Positions 24,961 through 33,304 of a stretch of DNA of 55,677 nt are shown here, piece after piece. The position numbers were made by a program, and so were the translations under genes. The notes beneath the pieces are model-generated. The model was not told the origin of the DNA. It saw only the letters and a program-made list of their open reading frames with translations, and did not search any database. The stretch's first letter is position 1, and each line of letters begins with the position of its first letter. This DNA is from an uncultured Pseudanabaenaceae cyanobacterium. GTDB lineage: Bacteria > Cyanobacteriota > Cyanobacteriia > PCC-9006 > JAAUQQ01. The DNA is taken from NCBI GenBank assembly GCA_938021205.1, contig CALIGI010000052.1:1-55677 (forward strand), given 5' to 3'.

Positions 24961-25087
24961 GATCTCTTGCATAAATCCTGGCTCTCTCCCTAAATCTCTC
25001 CCAAGCTTGGAGAGGGCGTTTGAGGCTCCCCTTGCCCCAAAATCTGGGGCAAGGGGATGGGGCGGATTTGCATTCGTGCAAGAGATC
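24961..25087. mobile_element. MITE-like element, 127 bp
   Basis: Terminal inverted repeats GATCTCTTGCA (24961-24971) and TGCAAGAGATC (25077-25087) are perfect over 11 bp, and a TA lies directly outside each end, as expected for elements moved by IS630/Tc1-type transposases. Similarity of the ends continues inward with few mismatches. The inside holds two hairpins: around 24996-25014 (AAGCTT centre) and a perfect 13-bp stem at 25027-25039 with 25045-25057. No coding capacity. The family cannot be named without a search. Confidence 0.65.
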
Positions 25088-25140
25088 TATTATTTAATCG
25101 ATATGCGATTCCTGCATTTGTGCTAGGTCACTTTTCAACA

Positions 25141-25371
25141 ATGCTGATTTGGGAAGGTTTAGAAGTTGCTCTGTGGTGTGCACCGCACGCCCATTGTCAT
25201 ATCACTGAGGATATTTATGGTCTCTATCAAGACGATGTCTGGCAGGCACTGATGGGATTTGTGGGGTCGTTAGGGGAGTCGCGTTATACCTCGTTAAGCT
25301 TATTCAAACAGTTGCAGCAGGATCGTCGAAGAGTTGAGGGTCGAGGTAATTTAAGCGAGCGGCTGGGCTGA
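25141..25371 (+). CDS. Doubtful short frame beside the MITE-like element
   Basis: A 76-codon frame starting at ATG 25141 reads plausibly protein-like in its first 45 codons (ending FVGSLGES). The last third runs antisense to the helicase-like gene, which argues against a full real gene. The same frame is open upstream into the mobile element, so it may be the remnant of a gene whose 5' part was lost. No family recognised. Confidence 0.15.
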   Translation: MLIWEGLEVALWCAPHAHCHITEDIYGLYQDDVWQALMGFVGSLGESRYTSLSLFKQLQQDRRRVEGRGNLSERLG

Positions 25372-26845
25372 GGGCGGCAAGGATTTGTTGACCATAGCTG
25401 CGGTGGATGATGCGAGTGTCGAATAGGCCGACGATGCCTTGGGACTCGCGCACCGGGGCGATCGCCCGTTGTAAGTTCCGCAAACATTGGGGCAGCAGGT
25501 ACTGACGAAACCAATCCTGGCGACGGGCTCTGTAAAAAGCGACACGCCCCGCGACCAAGGGATTTTCCAAGCTGGGGAAAGGCAGGGTAGCCAGTAGAAG
25601 CAGACCCGGCAGGGGGAGTACGCCCTGGTGAGTTTGCCAAAACTCCCAGCCGCTGACGAGGATGCTGTTGTCGTCTAGGCAGGTTTGCTCGACTTGCACG
25701 CGGGAGCCAAATTCTGCGGCGAGGATGGAGCTGATTTGTCCTTTGAGTGGCAGGTCGTTGATCAGCAGGACGACGGGGCCGCTGCTCGCTTGGTTGCTGG
25801 CTTGGCGCAGGGTGAGGAGGCGACGGAGTTCGGTGAGCAATGCTCCCTGGTAGCGGGCGGTGTTGGGCAGGGGCAGATTTTCGGGGATGTAGAGCTGGAT
25901 TTCGGCGGTCTGGCGGTTGGGCGAGAACTGGATGCAAGTGAGGTCGCCTAGGCCCATTTCCTTGCGATAGCGGGGGGCTTCAGCCTCGGGGTCCATGGCC
26001 TCACCGATGAGAACGATGGGTTGACGCTCCCAGAGGGGGGCAGCCAGGGTGGGGATGTCGAGGGGCTGGCTGTGGAGCTGGAATTGACCTTGGGGCCTGG
26101 CAAGGTCGGTCCAGAGGAGATGATCTTGCTGGCTGAGATGCTGCTGAAAGTGCTGATGGAACTGCTGCCAGGATTGGGGAAGGGCTTGGCTTGCTAGGCA
26201 GTCGAATAGATGGGCCAGGGGGTGGGTTTCGGTTTCGTCTAGCAAGTTGCAATTGTAGGGATTGGCAGGGCGTTGGAAGAGGCTATGGGTGAGCTGGACG
26301 CGGGTTTCGCGGATGACGTCGTTGTGGAGGGGGCAGGCTAGCATTAGCTGATCCCAGTCTCCTGGGGTGAGGTCTCGGGTGAGCTGTTGGCGCAGCCAGA
26401 GGCCGAGGTCGTCGGCTCCTTCGATGACGGTGGGGATGCCTTCGGGGAATTGGCCGAGGTTGTGGAGGCGATCGCCTAACCAGGCTTCTGGGGTTGTTAT
26501 GAGCAGGCCTCGGAAATCATCGCTGGGCCAGCGATCGCCCTGGTGAATTGATTTTGGCGTGGGCATCCAGCGGCGTAGGCGAGGGAGTTCCACAGTCAGC
26601 AGTCGCTGTTGGACGGCCAGTGGTGCTACAAGAATGGCGGGCTCAGGCCAGAGTAATAGGGGAGTGAGGTAGCCCAGGCGGTAGCTACGATAGCTGCGGG
26701 TGGGAACGGCCTGAATTAGGGCGCTGCGGCCCAGGCGGAGTGCCCTCGCGACTAGGCGAGCCAGGGTGAGGTGATGGGGCCACTGGGACTCTCCCTGTTC
26801 TCGCAGGAAGGCGCGTAGCTGCTGGTGGACTTCGACTTCAATCAC
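25304..26845 (-). CDS. DinG/helicase C2-like protein without functional Walker motifs
   Basis: A 513-aa protein laid out like a DinG-family (XPD-like) helicase but shorter than the usual 640-700 aa. The Walker A position (about 35-44) reads ALRLGRSALIQA, without the GxGKT/S core. Motif Ia-like AILVAPLAVQQRLL follows (about 70-83). The DEAH-box position reads TVIEGADDL (139-147), so DEAH is EGAD (read directly). The C-terminal motif VI region keeps a recognisable frame: LQRAIAPVRESQGIVGLFDT, compared with QGxGRLIR...GxxxxxDxR. ATP hydrolysis and unwinding are unlikely; DNA or protein binding may remain. The DinG iron-sulfur cysteines are not evident. GTG start. Confidence 0.7.
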   Translation of the reverse strand: MIEVEVHQQLRAFLREQGESQWPHHLTLARLVARALRLGRSALIQAVPTRSYRSYRLGYLTPLLLWPEPAILVAPLAVQQRLLTVELPRLRRWMPTPKSIHQGDRWPSDDFRGLLITTPEAWLGDRLHNLGQFPEGIPTVIEGADDLGLWLRQQLTRDLTPGDWDQLMLACPLHNDVIRETRVQLTHSLFQRPANPYNCNLLDETETHPLAHLFDCLASQALPQSWQQFHQHFQQHLSQQDHLLWTDLARPQGQFQLHSQPLDIPTLAAPLWERQPIVLIGEAMDPEAEAPRYRKEMGLGDLTCIQFSPNRQTAEIQLYIPENLPLPNTARYQGALLTELRRLLTLRQASNQASSGPVVLLINDLPLKGQISSILAAEFGSRVQVEQTCLDDNSILVSGWEFWQTHQGVLPLPGLLLLATLPFPSLENPLVAGRVAFYRARRQDWFRQYLLPQCLRNLQRAIAPVRESQGIVGLFDTRIIHRSYGQQILAALSPAARLNYLDPQLFDDPAATV

Positions 26846-27179
26846 AGGCTGTGATGATAGGGGCTAAGGATTTGGGGAGTTGAGGTTTGGGGAGTTGGAG
26901 AGCGTTTTTAGCTCGGTGTGGACTTTAGGTTGAGGCTCAGGCAATGGCTTGGGCGATCGCCTGAGCTTTTCATTATGCATAGCGATTGGGCTAGAAGCAT
27001 GGGGAGGGGCAATCGCGGTGGCGATCTTCGGTGGAGATTGTGGCGAGAGCCATGGCAGTTAACAGCGTCGGAGGGGGGGAATCCTAAAGCAGGCTCCCCT
27101 GTTTCTATAAATCCCTTTAAGCCTGGGGATGTCCGCTGGTTGCCGTTGGTTTTCAGCTTGTTACTTCCTGACTTTTCCC
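26846..27179. other. Divergent spacer, nothing recognised
   Basis: About 330 bp between the helicase-like gene (minus) and the lipoprotein gene (plus). Overlapping frames on both strands here look like chance. No promoter pair was identified. Confidence 0.4.
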
Positions 27180-27686
27180 ATGACTTTTCCGCTTTTTCGA
27201 AATACTGCCATTGCTCGGTCTCGCTCACCTTTCGCTAGTATTTCTCTGGTGCGATGCGGTAGTAGCGCTGCCTTGGCTTTGCTCCTAAGCAGTTGTGGGA
27301 ATTTGCCCTGGCAGACAGAAGCGAAACTGCGCCCTGTAGCGCGGCGGCGTGCAGTGCCCACCAGTCAGCGTCAGGAGGCTCGTATGGCACGCCCCACTTC
27401 CCTGGGGAGTCAGCCTACTGTGGACTATAGGTTCTATAAGCAAATTTATCCTGGAATGAAGTTCACGGAGCTCCAATCGCGATTGGAGCATGGGGGGCAA
27501 TATTATGACGTCGCTGCGGAGGTAAATGCTCCAACTACGGGAGGACGTGACGATACGGCAGGGATGTTTTGGCGCTGGACTCATCCCAGTGGGGTCTATA
27601 ACATTCATGTTCGTTTGACGGCAGATGCGACGTCAGAAACCTTAGCTGTACAGTCGAAATGGCTGACTTACAATCCGCCTGAGTAG
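27180..27686 (+). CDS. Small lipoprotein, unknown function
   Basis: A 168-aa protein. A basic N-terminus (FRNTAIARSRS) leads into a hydrophobic stretch (about 24-38, SSAALALLLSSCG) ending in a lipobox LSSC, so the mature protein should be lipid-anchored in the envelope. Residues 45-85 are basic and polar. The folded part (VDYRFYKQIYPGMKFTELQS to the end) contains YPGMKFTELQSRL, reminiscent of SmpA/BamE-like 'GMtkaev' motifs, and ends with FRWTHPSGVYNIHVRLTAD-like strands. A BamE-type fold is a guess. The ATG at 27180 gives an ordinary lipoprotein leader; an ATG at 27129 would add 17 residues. Confidence 0.7.
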   Translation: MTFPLFRNTAIARSRSPFASISLVRCGSSAALALLLSSCGNLPWQTEAKLRPVARRRAVPTSQRQEARMARPTSLGSQPTVDYRFYKQIYPGMKFTELQSRLEHGGQYYDVAAEVNAPTTGGRDDTAGMFWRWTHPSGVYNIHVRLTADATSETLAVQSKWLTYNPPE

Positions 27687-27749
27687 GCTGTTAGGTCAGC
27701 CATTGGATGGCTTCGTTTTAGGGGCTGGTGCTGGTCAGGTTATAAACCC

Positions 27750-29210
27750 TCATAGGGGGTAAAAGCCTTGTAGGAAGCCTAAGGCTTCTTCTCCGCGAAT
27801 GCGTGAAGCCCGTCGAGCTTCGCTGGGGAGTCCCGCTGAGCGGGTGATGGTGCCGGAGATGTTGACGATGCGCTTGCCGAACTGGGGGTGCTGGTGAAGG
27901 GTGACCATTTCGCCGCTGGAATTTTGCAGCATGACTTGCATGGGCGCTTCAAAAAAGCTTTGGCTAGGGTTACGGTTGGGCATTTTGATCGGCTTGAGCT
28001 CGCCTATGAGGGGCTGGAGCTGTTGGCTGGTTTGCTCCACTACTTTTTGTTCGGCGACGGTGAGCTTGGCTGTCAGGGCCTGGAGCGTTTCTAGAAGTTT
28101 TTTGATGTTGTAGTGGGCATTTTTGGCTTCTTTGAAGGGATTGACGACGAGGTAGGCCAAGGCGAGTAAGTCGGTCTCTTTTTCCAGGACAAAGTTAAGG
28201 GTGGTGCGTCGCTGGTCAATTTCTAAGCTTGGCGGACGTTTGAGTAAGGGATACTTGCGGGCGACCTGATGGTAGAAGCTGGCAAGGACAAAATGGTCGT
28301 AATGTTCTAGGGCCGAGTCGATGGTGAGCTGGACGCGGGGACGGGCGGGGCGAAAGAATTGCTGGGCTTGTTGGGAGTTCGTGAAGCGTTGTACCTGGGC
28401 GCGATCGCCTCCAGGGCTCAAGTCCACCCATTCGCAGATCAGCGCTTCGGTTTTCAAGCCAAAGCGGGGTGTTTCGTAGAGCTTTGCGCCCGTCAGGGTG
28501 GCCTGGGAGAGATCAGCTCCGACCCAATGGACGCGGCTGAGGCTGGCCTGGGTCATATCTGAGTGAACTAAGCTTGCATTCGTTAAGATAGCGTTGCTCA
28601 GGTCGGCTCCCATGAGGCTTGCGCCGCTGAGTTTGGCATTGCTGAGATCTGCCCAGCGCAGGTTGGCACCGCTGAGATCGACCCAGCGCAGATTGGCACC
28701 GCTGAGGTTGGCACCGCTGAGGTTGGCCCGCTGGAAGTTGGAATTTTGCATTTCCGCGAAGCGGAGGTCTGCGCCGCTGAGGACCGCTTGGGAGAAGTCT
28801 GCGCCCTTGAGATTGGCATGTTCCAGATTCGTCGCAATCAGGGAAGCTTTGCGGCAGTCTGCGCCCTCGAGTTGAGCCCAGGCCAGACAGGCCTGTTTCA
28901 TTTGGGCTTCTTGGAGGTTGGCGCTGTTGAGTTGGGCGCGTTGGAGGTCGGCTCGCTTAAACCAGGACTTGGCGAGCTGAGCTTCGGAGAGGCGAGCTTG
29001 GGCGAGTTGACTGCTGCTGAAGTTGGTTTTGCAGAGCTGGGCCTGTTGAAGCTGGGCTTTGGTAAAATCGGACCCCTTGAAATCAGCACCGCTGAACTGG
29101 CGTCCCTGCCAGCGCACACCCCTCAGGTGGGATTTATGAAAGGTTCGCTCGCCGTCCGCATAGAGCAAAGGAACGCGATCGCAATCCATGACCTGTTGGG
29201 TCGTCTCCAT
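27750..29210 (-). CDS. Pentapeptide-repeat protein with C-terminal extension
   Basis: A 486-aa protein. From about residue 28 to 250 it consists of tandem A(D/N)LXX pentapeptides (for example GADLRFAEMQNSNFQRANLS, then GANLSGANLRWVDLSGANLR) that form a right-handed quadrilateral beta helix. Around 250-300 is a linker with VDLSPGGDRAQVQRF. The C-terminal part (about 300-486) is helical, with repeated Leu/Glu segments (LLALAYLVVNPFKEAKNAHY) and ends in a small beta region. Pentapeptide proteins are common in cyanobacteria and can bind DNA-like surfaces or act as scaffolds; no specific role is indicated. ATG start. Convergent with the lipoprotein gene. Confidence 0.9.
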   Translation of the reverse strand: METTQQVMDCDRVPLLYADGERTFHKSHLRGVRWQGRQFSGADFKGSDFTKAQLQQAQLCKTNFSSSQLAQARLSEAQLAKSWFKRADLQRAQLNSANLQEAQMKQACLAWAQLEGADCRKASLIATNLEHANLKGADFSQAVLSGADLRFAEMQNSNFQRANLSGANLSGANLRWVDLSGANLRWADLSNAKLSGASLMGADLSNAILTNASLVHSDMTQASLSRVHWVGADLSQATLTGAKLYETPRFGLKTEALICEWVDLSPGGDRAQVQRFTNSQQAQQFFRPARPRVQLTIDSALEHYDHFVLASFYHQVARKYPLLKRPPSLEIDQRRTTLNFVLEKETDLLALAYLVVNPFKEAKNAHYNIKKLLETLQALTAKLTVAEQKVVEQTSQQLQPLIGELKPIKMPNRNPSQSFFEAPMQVMLQNSSGEMVTLHQHPQFGKRIVNISGTITRSAGLPSEARRASRIRGEEALGFLQGFYPL

Positions 29211-29662
29211 AGCTGTGCCTCACGTTGACTGACTCAAAAAAAGGGCAAGACGGTTTTGGGCAGATATGGCTGCTCGGTAGAGACCGTCTAGCGTGGCTGC
29301 CAATCCTGAATTCTGGCTGGCTAGGCTTTGGCTTGGGGCTCCCTCTGGGATCATGATGCCCTCGGGGGAGCTTGGTCTCACAGGGAGATGGCTTCTAGCT
29401 GCAATACCAGATCTAGATGTTGTGATCGGCTTGGGCTGGAAGTTCCTTTCTGGGGCTGTCTGCCAGGAGCAATGCCTCTAGAGATCGAGCTGTGCGACGG
29501 ATGGCAGAGACCTGGGAATTGAGCTGGGAATTGAGGGATTGGGGTCTTTGAAGGACTACTCTGCTAAAGGACTAATTTTCTAGTCTTCTAGGGGATGGCT
29601 GTGGTTTTGGGTCTATGGACAGCAGTCATGGTTTATGACGTCACTTCGTACGGAATTTCGTG
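29211..29662. other. Divergent spacer upstream of tyrA
   Basis: About 450 bp. Contains a perfect 12-bp direct repeat, CTGGGAATTGAG at 29512-29523 and 29524-29535. No promoter was recognised. Confidence 0.5.
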
Positions 29663-30577
29663 ATGGTAATGGGTGATTCTGAAGCATCAATGGGGACTGC
29701 TGGCTCGGCTGCCGAGCAATCAGCTAAGCCTTTAGCTCAGCTGACTGTGGGAATTGTGGGCTTGGGGCTGATTGGTGGTTCTTTGGGCCTGGATCTGCGG
29801 CGACGGGGCTATCGGGTCTTGGGGGTGAGTCGCAAGGTTGTCACCTGCGATCGCGCCGTCGCTCGCGGTGCTGCGGATGCAGCCTCGGTGGAGCTGTCTA
29901 GTCTTGCCCCTGCTGATGTCATCTTCCTCTGCACTCCCCTAAATGTTTTGGGCCAGACCGTGGAACAGCTTTGCCCCCACCTGGAGCCGGAGACGGTGCT
30001 GACGGATGTGGGCTCCGTGAAAGGCCCCATCGTCCAAGAAATTGAACCTCTCTGGCCCACCTTTGTGGGGGGACATCCCATGGCCGGGACGACGGAGCAG
30101 GGCATTGAGGCGGCGCTGCTGGATTTGTTTCAAGACCGACCCTATGTTTTGACCCCCACGGCGCAAACCCCAGCGGTGGCAGTAGAGCGGGTGAAGGAAC
30201 TGGCGATCGCCCTGGGGTCTAAAACCTACCTTTGTACACCGGAGGAACATGACCGAGCCGTGGCTTGGATTTCCCATTTGCCAGTGATGGTGAGTACCAG
30301 CTTGTTCCAGGCTTGCCGTCGGGAGGAAACGCCAACGGTGCGGGCGCTGGCCCAACAGCTCGCCAGCTCAGGATTTCGAGATACCAGCCGGGTGGGAGGT
30401 GGAAATCCGGAGCTAGGCCTGCTTATGGCTCGCTATAACCGTGCTGCGTTGTTGGCGAGTTTGGCCAGTTACCGCGAGAGCTTGGGCCAGGTGATGGAGC
30501 TGATTGAAGCGGAGGACTGGGATGGGATTGAGGCTACGTTGCGCCAGGGATCAGAGGATCGCCCGCTGTTTCTCTAA
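29663..30577 (+). CDS. tyrA: Prephenate/arogenate dehydrogenase
   Basis: Oxidative decarboxylation of arogenate (cyanobacterial enzymes usually prefer arogenate and NADP) in tyrosine synthesis. The 304-aa protein begins with a short Ala/Ser-rich leader, then the nucleotide-binding Rossmann motif VGIVGLGLIGGSLGLDLRRR. The catalytic region has DVGSVKGPI and the conserved FVGGHPMAGTTEQG with its key His. The C-terminal helical dimerisation domain contains HDRAVAWISHLPVMVS and SSGFRDTSRVGGGNPEL. Starts GTG 29660, ATG 29663 and ATG 29669 are all in frame; the first ATG is used here. Cofactor preference cannot be read with confidence. Confidence 0.93.
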   Translation: MVMGDSEASMGTAGSAAEQSAKPLAQLTVGIVGLGLIGGSLGLDLRRRGYRVLGVSRKVVTCDRAVARGAADAASVELSSLAPADVIFLCTPLNVLGQTVEQLCPHLEPETVLTDVGSVKGPIVQEIEPLWPTFVGGHPMAGTTEQGIEAALLDLFQDRPYVLTPTAQTPAVAVERVKELAIALGSKTYLCTPEEHDRAVAWISHLPVMVSTSLFQACRREETPTVRALAQQLASSGFRDTSRVGGGNPELGLLMARYNRAALLASLASYRESLGQVMELIEAEDWDGIEATLRQGSEDRPLFL

Positions 30578-31095
30578 ATGAGGGTCATGGGTTGAGTTTT
30601 GACGAGCTGAGACTCAGCTTGTGGGCGGGAGGCGATCGCTCCTGACTGTTTGGGATGGCTGTCGGGGAATACTTTGTACGTAAGGAATAAAAGCTCGTCC
30701 AGAGACAACACGGCGATGCCTCACGTCATTTCTCCGGAGTATGGCTGAGAACCCCCGTCAAAACGGGTTCATCGAACCTTGCCCCTTTACGGAATTTATA
30801 TGTTACTTTGAGCACTCAATTGCCCCGGCTACGCTGCATTACGCCTTTGGGATACCCTTTGGAAGCAGTAGCCTTTGGCGCATATCTGTAGAAAAGCCAT
30901 TTGGCTCTCTCGAATAAAATCAGTCTCCGCTACCCTTGAGGATAGAATTTCTGTCCTTGTTCAGCGGTTTTAGTCTTCAGGTGAATTGCACTTCGAGCTG
31001 AGCATTGCTCTAACGGCCTCTCTTGATTGATTTGCCCTCTCTGGGGGCTATCAGTGCGAATGACTTTCTTGTCCTGCGGTGTTTCCTGAGCCTCC
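30578..31095. other. Spacer between tyrA and the repeat-rich membrane protein
   Basis: About 520 bp. A small hairpin (AGCTGAGACTCAGCT near 30604) follows tyrA. A CTGAGA...GAACCT pattern at 30745-30779 was examined as a thiamine riboswitch and rejected. Nothing else was recognised. Confidence 0.45.
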
Positions 31096-33273
31096 ATGAC
31101 CCTCAATCAGCCCTCAAAACCTAAGTCTGTGCAGCGGTCTTCAGAGCCAATGCCTAGCGGGGCGAAGTCCAGCCGTCGCCAGGCTGGGGGAAGCAAATCG
31201 AGCGCAGCAAGGAGCAAAGTTATCGCTCAGAAAGCTGCTGCCCAGCCTGCTGTGACAGCCCAGGTTTCTGTTCCCCCGGCTCGGCGTAGTCCAAGCCCCC
31301 CCAGCTGGTTAACGCGGGTCTTGGTGAGCTGGCAACTGTGGATTTTTCTGGCCATGGGAGGTGTCACAGCTTCCGGGGCACTGGCCTTTGTTTCCCTGGT
31401 GCGTTTGCCCCAGGCTTTGGAATGTCCCAGGGTGTTTTGGCCCTTGGCTTCGGCTTCGTTGCGGGTGTATTGCGCCCAGGCGGCTGCGGAGAATAAGGAC
31501 CATCGGGGATTGCTGGATGCGATTACGCTGGTGGACTCCCTGCCTGGGGACCATCCCCTGCGTCCCATGGTGGATCGCAATATCCGCCGCTGGTCGACGG
31601 AACTCATGGATGTGGCGGAGGAGCTGTTTCAAGAGGGTCAGCTCGATGAGGCTTTGGAAACCGCCGAGCGCATTCCTTACGACCGTCTAGAATGCGCCGA
31701 TAGCGAATGTCCTGAAGACTTCATGAAGCGCCGTAGCCAGCGCTGGAAGAAGACCTGGGAGAAGGCCGAGACGATTTTCTCCGATTCTGAAAAGGCTCTT
31801 ATCAACCAAAAATGGAATCAGGCTGCTGAGATTGCAACCCTGCTCCTGTCCGTTAACAATCGCTATTGGCGCACCGCAAAATACGAAGAAATTAGCGCCC
31901 AGGTCCAAGAGGTACGCGGTACCAATAGCGTCCTTGCTAAAGCCAAGGCTTTGGCTGATAAGGGCGATGCGAATAGCGTGATTGAGGCGGTTCGTCTGGC
32001 GGGGTCGGTGTCTCCCAAGAGTCGCGTCTATCCCATTGCTAAGGGAGCCCTGGCTCGCTATGGGCAGCAATTGATGGCCCTCGCTGAGAAATCGTTGGAC
32101 GCCAAGGATCTCAGCGAGACCTTAAAGGTTCTCGATAATGTGCCTCGGCAGGCCAACTTGGAAAAAGAGGTTCGGGACTTCCGTACCATTGCTCGTGCCC
32201 AGTCCCGTACCTGGACGGGCCGTGTTTCTGATATTCAAGCTGCCATTGCTGATATTCGGAAGATTGGGCTAGATCGTCCTTACTACAGCAAGGCTCAGAC
32301 GCTGATTAGCCGTTGGCAACTGGCGATCAAAGACCTAGCCCGTTTGCAGAAGGCTGAGCAACTGGCGGCCCAGGGGACTGTTCCTAGCCTTGTGGCGGCG
32401 ATCGCTGAAGCCTCTTTGATTCCTGATGCCAATCCTCGCTATGACGATGCCAGGGCGATGATTAGCGACTGGAGCGCAACGATCCAGACCCAGGAAGACC
32501 AGCCCATTTTGGACCGCGCTGAGCAACTGGCCCGGTCGGCCACAGCGGAGGCCTACCAAGCTGCAATTTATGAAGCGAACCGCATTGGCCGAGGCCGTGC
32601 GCTCTATGACAGTGCCCAGTCTCGGGCGGCGGACTGGCGTGAGAAATTGCAATGGCTTCAGGATCAACCTTTCTTGGCCCAGGCGCGGGCTTTGGCTTCT
32701 TCTGGTAACTTGCCAGGGGCGATCGCGGCGGCCCAGCAAATTGGCTCGGGCCGGGCCCTTTCGGGGGAGGCTCAGGATGCAATTGCCGGTTGGAAACAAC
32801 GGGTGGATTCAGAGAGTAGCCTGATTCAGGCTCGGGGCTATGCGGAGGATGCTTGGAATCCGGATTCCCTCTTGAGGGCGATTGAGGCAGCGGACCGGGT
32901 GCCGGTCAGTAGTAGCTTGCGCTATGACGCGAATTTGGAGATTGCCACTTGGAGTAATCGGTTACTGCAAATTGCCATTGACCAGGCCAATGTGGATCTT
33001 TATGCGGCTATTGATATAGCCCGCTTGGTGCCCTCTTGGACGGACTCCTATGGTGCGGCCCAGGCTCGCATTGATAGTTGGCAGGCAATACTTCAGCCTG
33101 CCCCAGAGCCTTACTATGAGCCTGTTGCTCCAGAGCCGGATTTCATTCCAGCACCTCAGCTTGAAGTGGAGTATGTCGCTCCGGAGCCAGAGCCAGAGTA
33201 TTTTGAGCCTTTGGATGAGGCTGCGGCTCCACCAGAGCCACCCCCATTGCCTTCTGAGGGATTGTTGCCTTAA
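31096..33273 (+). CDS. Membrane-anchored protein with degenerate helical repeats
   Basis: A 725-aa protein. Residues 1-72 are basic, Ser/Ala-rich and probably cytoplasmic. One membrane helix follows (about 75-100, LWIFLAMGGVTASGALAFVS). The long remainder carries at least eight repeats of about 65-70 residues with the pattern 'A-A-I-A-x-A-x-x-I, then Y-x-x-A-Q/R, then W' (for example GAIAAAQQIGSGRALSGEAQ and AIDIARLVPSWTDSYGAAQA), which look like TPR/SEL1-type helical hairpins. The tail (about 675-725) is Pro/Glu-rich. Relatives in cyanobacteria are often labelled 'chromosome segregation ATPase', but no ATPase motif is present. A scaffold role is inference. ATG start. Confidence 0.75.
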   Translation: MTLNQPSKPKSVQRSSEPMPSGAKSSRRQAGGSKSSAARSKVIAQKAAAQPAVTAQVSVPPARRSPSPPSWLTRVLVSWQLWIFLAMGGVTASGALAFVSLVRLPQALECPRVFWPLASASLRVYCAQAAAENKDHRGLLDAITLVDSLPGDHPLRPMVDRNIRRWSTELMDVAEELFQEGQLDEALETAERIPYDRLECADSECPEDFMKRRSQRWKKTWEKAETIFSDSEKALINQKWNQAAEIATLLLSVNNRYWRTAKYEEISAQVQEVRGTNSVLAKAKALADKGDANSVIEAVRLAGSVSPKSRVYPIAKGALARYGQQLMALAEKSLDAKDLSETLKVLDNVPRQANLEKEVRDFRTIARAQSRTWTGRVSDIQAAIADIRKIGLDRPYYSKAQTLISRWQLAIKDLARLQKAEQLAAQGTVPSLVAAIAEASLIPDANPRYDDARAMISDWSATIQTQEDQPILDRAEQLARSATAEAYQAAIYEANRIGRGRALYDSAQSRAADWREKLQWLQDQPFLAQARALASSGNLPGAIAAAQQIGSGRALSGEAQDAIAGWKQRVDSESSLIQARGYAEDAWNPDSLLRAIEAADRVPVSSSLRYDANLEIATWSNRLLQIAIDQANVDLYAAIDIARLVPSWTDSYGAAQARIDSWQAILQPAPEPYYEPVAPEPDFIPAPQLEVEYVAPEPEPEYFEPLDEAAAPPEPPPLPSEGLLP

Positions 33274-33304
33274 GAAAGGGGGGATGGGTTGATGCAGGAT
33301 TAGC

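Larger units (their letters stand above)
24132..25303. other. Gene-poor, inverted-repeat-rich intergenic region
   Basis: About 1.17 kb without a convincing gene. From left to right it holds two short hairpins in the leader of the exported protein (near 24160 and 24204-24218), an A/T-rich stretch (24400-24600), a promoter-like pair with hairpin (24593-24692), a perfect palindrome (24831-24870), a MITE-like element (24961-25087) and a short open frame of doubtful status (25141-25371). Confidence 0.6.

Noticed and set aside
26908..27238. Mirror-image 106-codon frames on both strands
   Set aside because: Both are open over the same bases without domain or start signal and collide with the lipoprotein start.
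30745..30779. CTGAGA followed by a small stem and GAACCT, like parts of a TPP riboswitch
   Set aside because: The later conserved parts (GAACCTGAT..., TAATGC, CGnAGGGA) are absent and the downstream gene is not thiamine-related.
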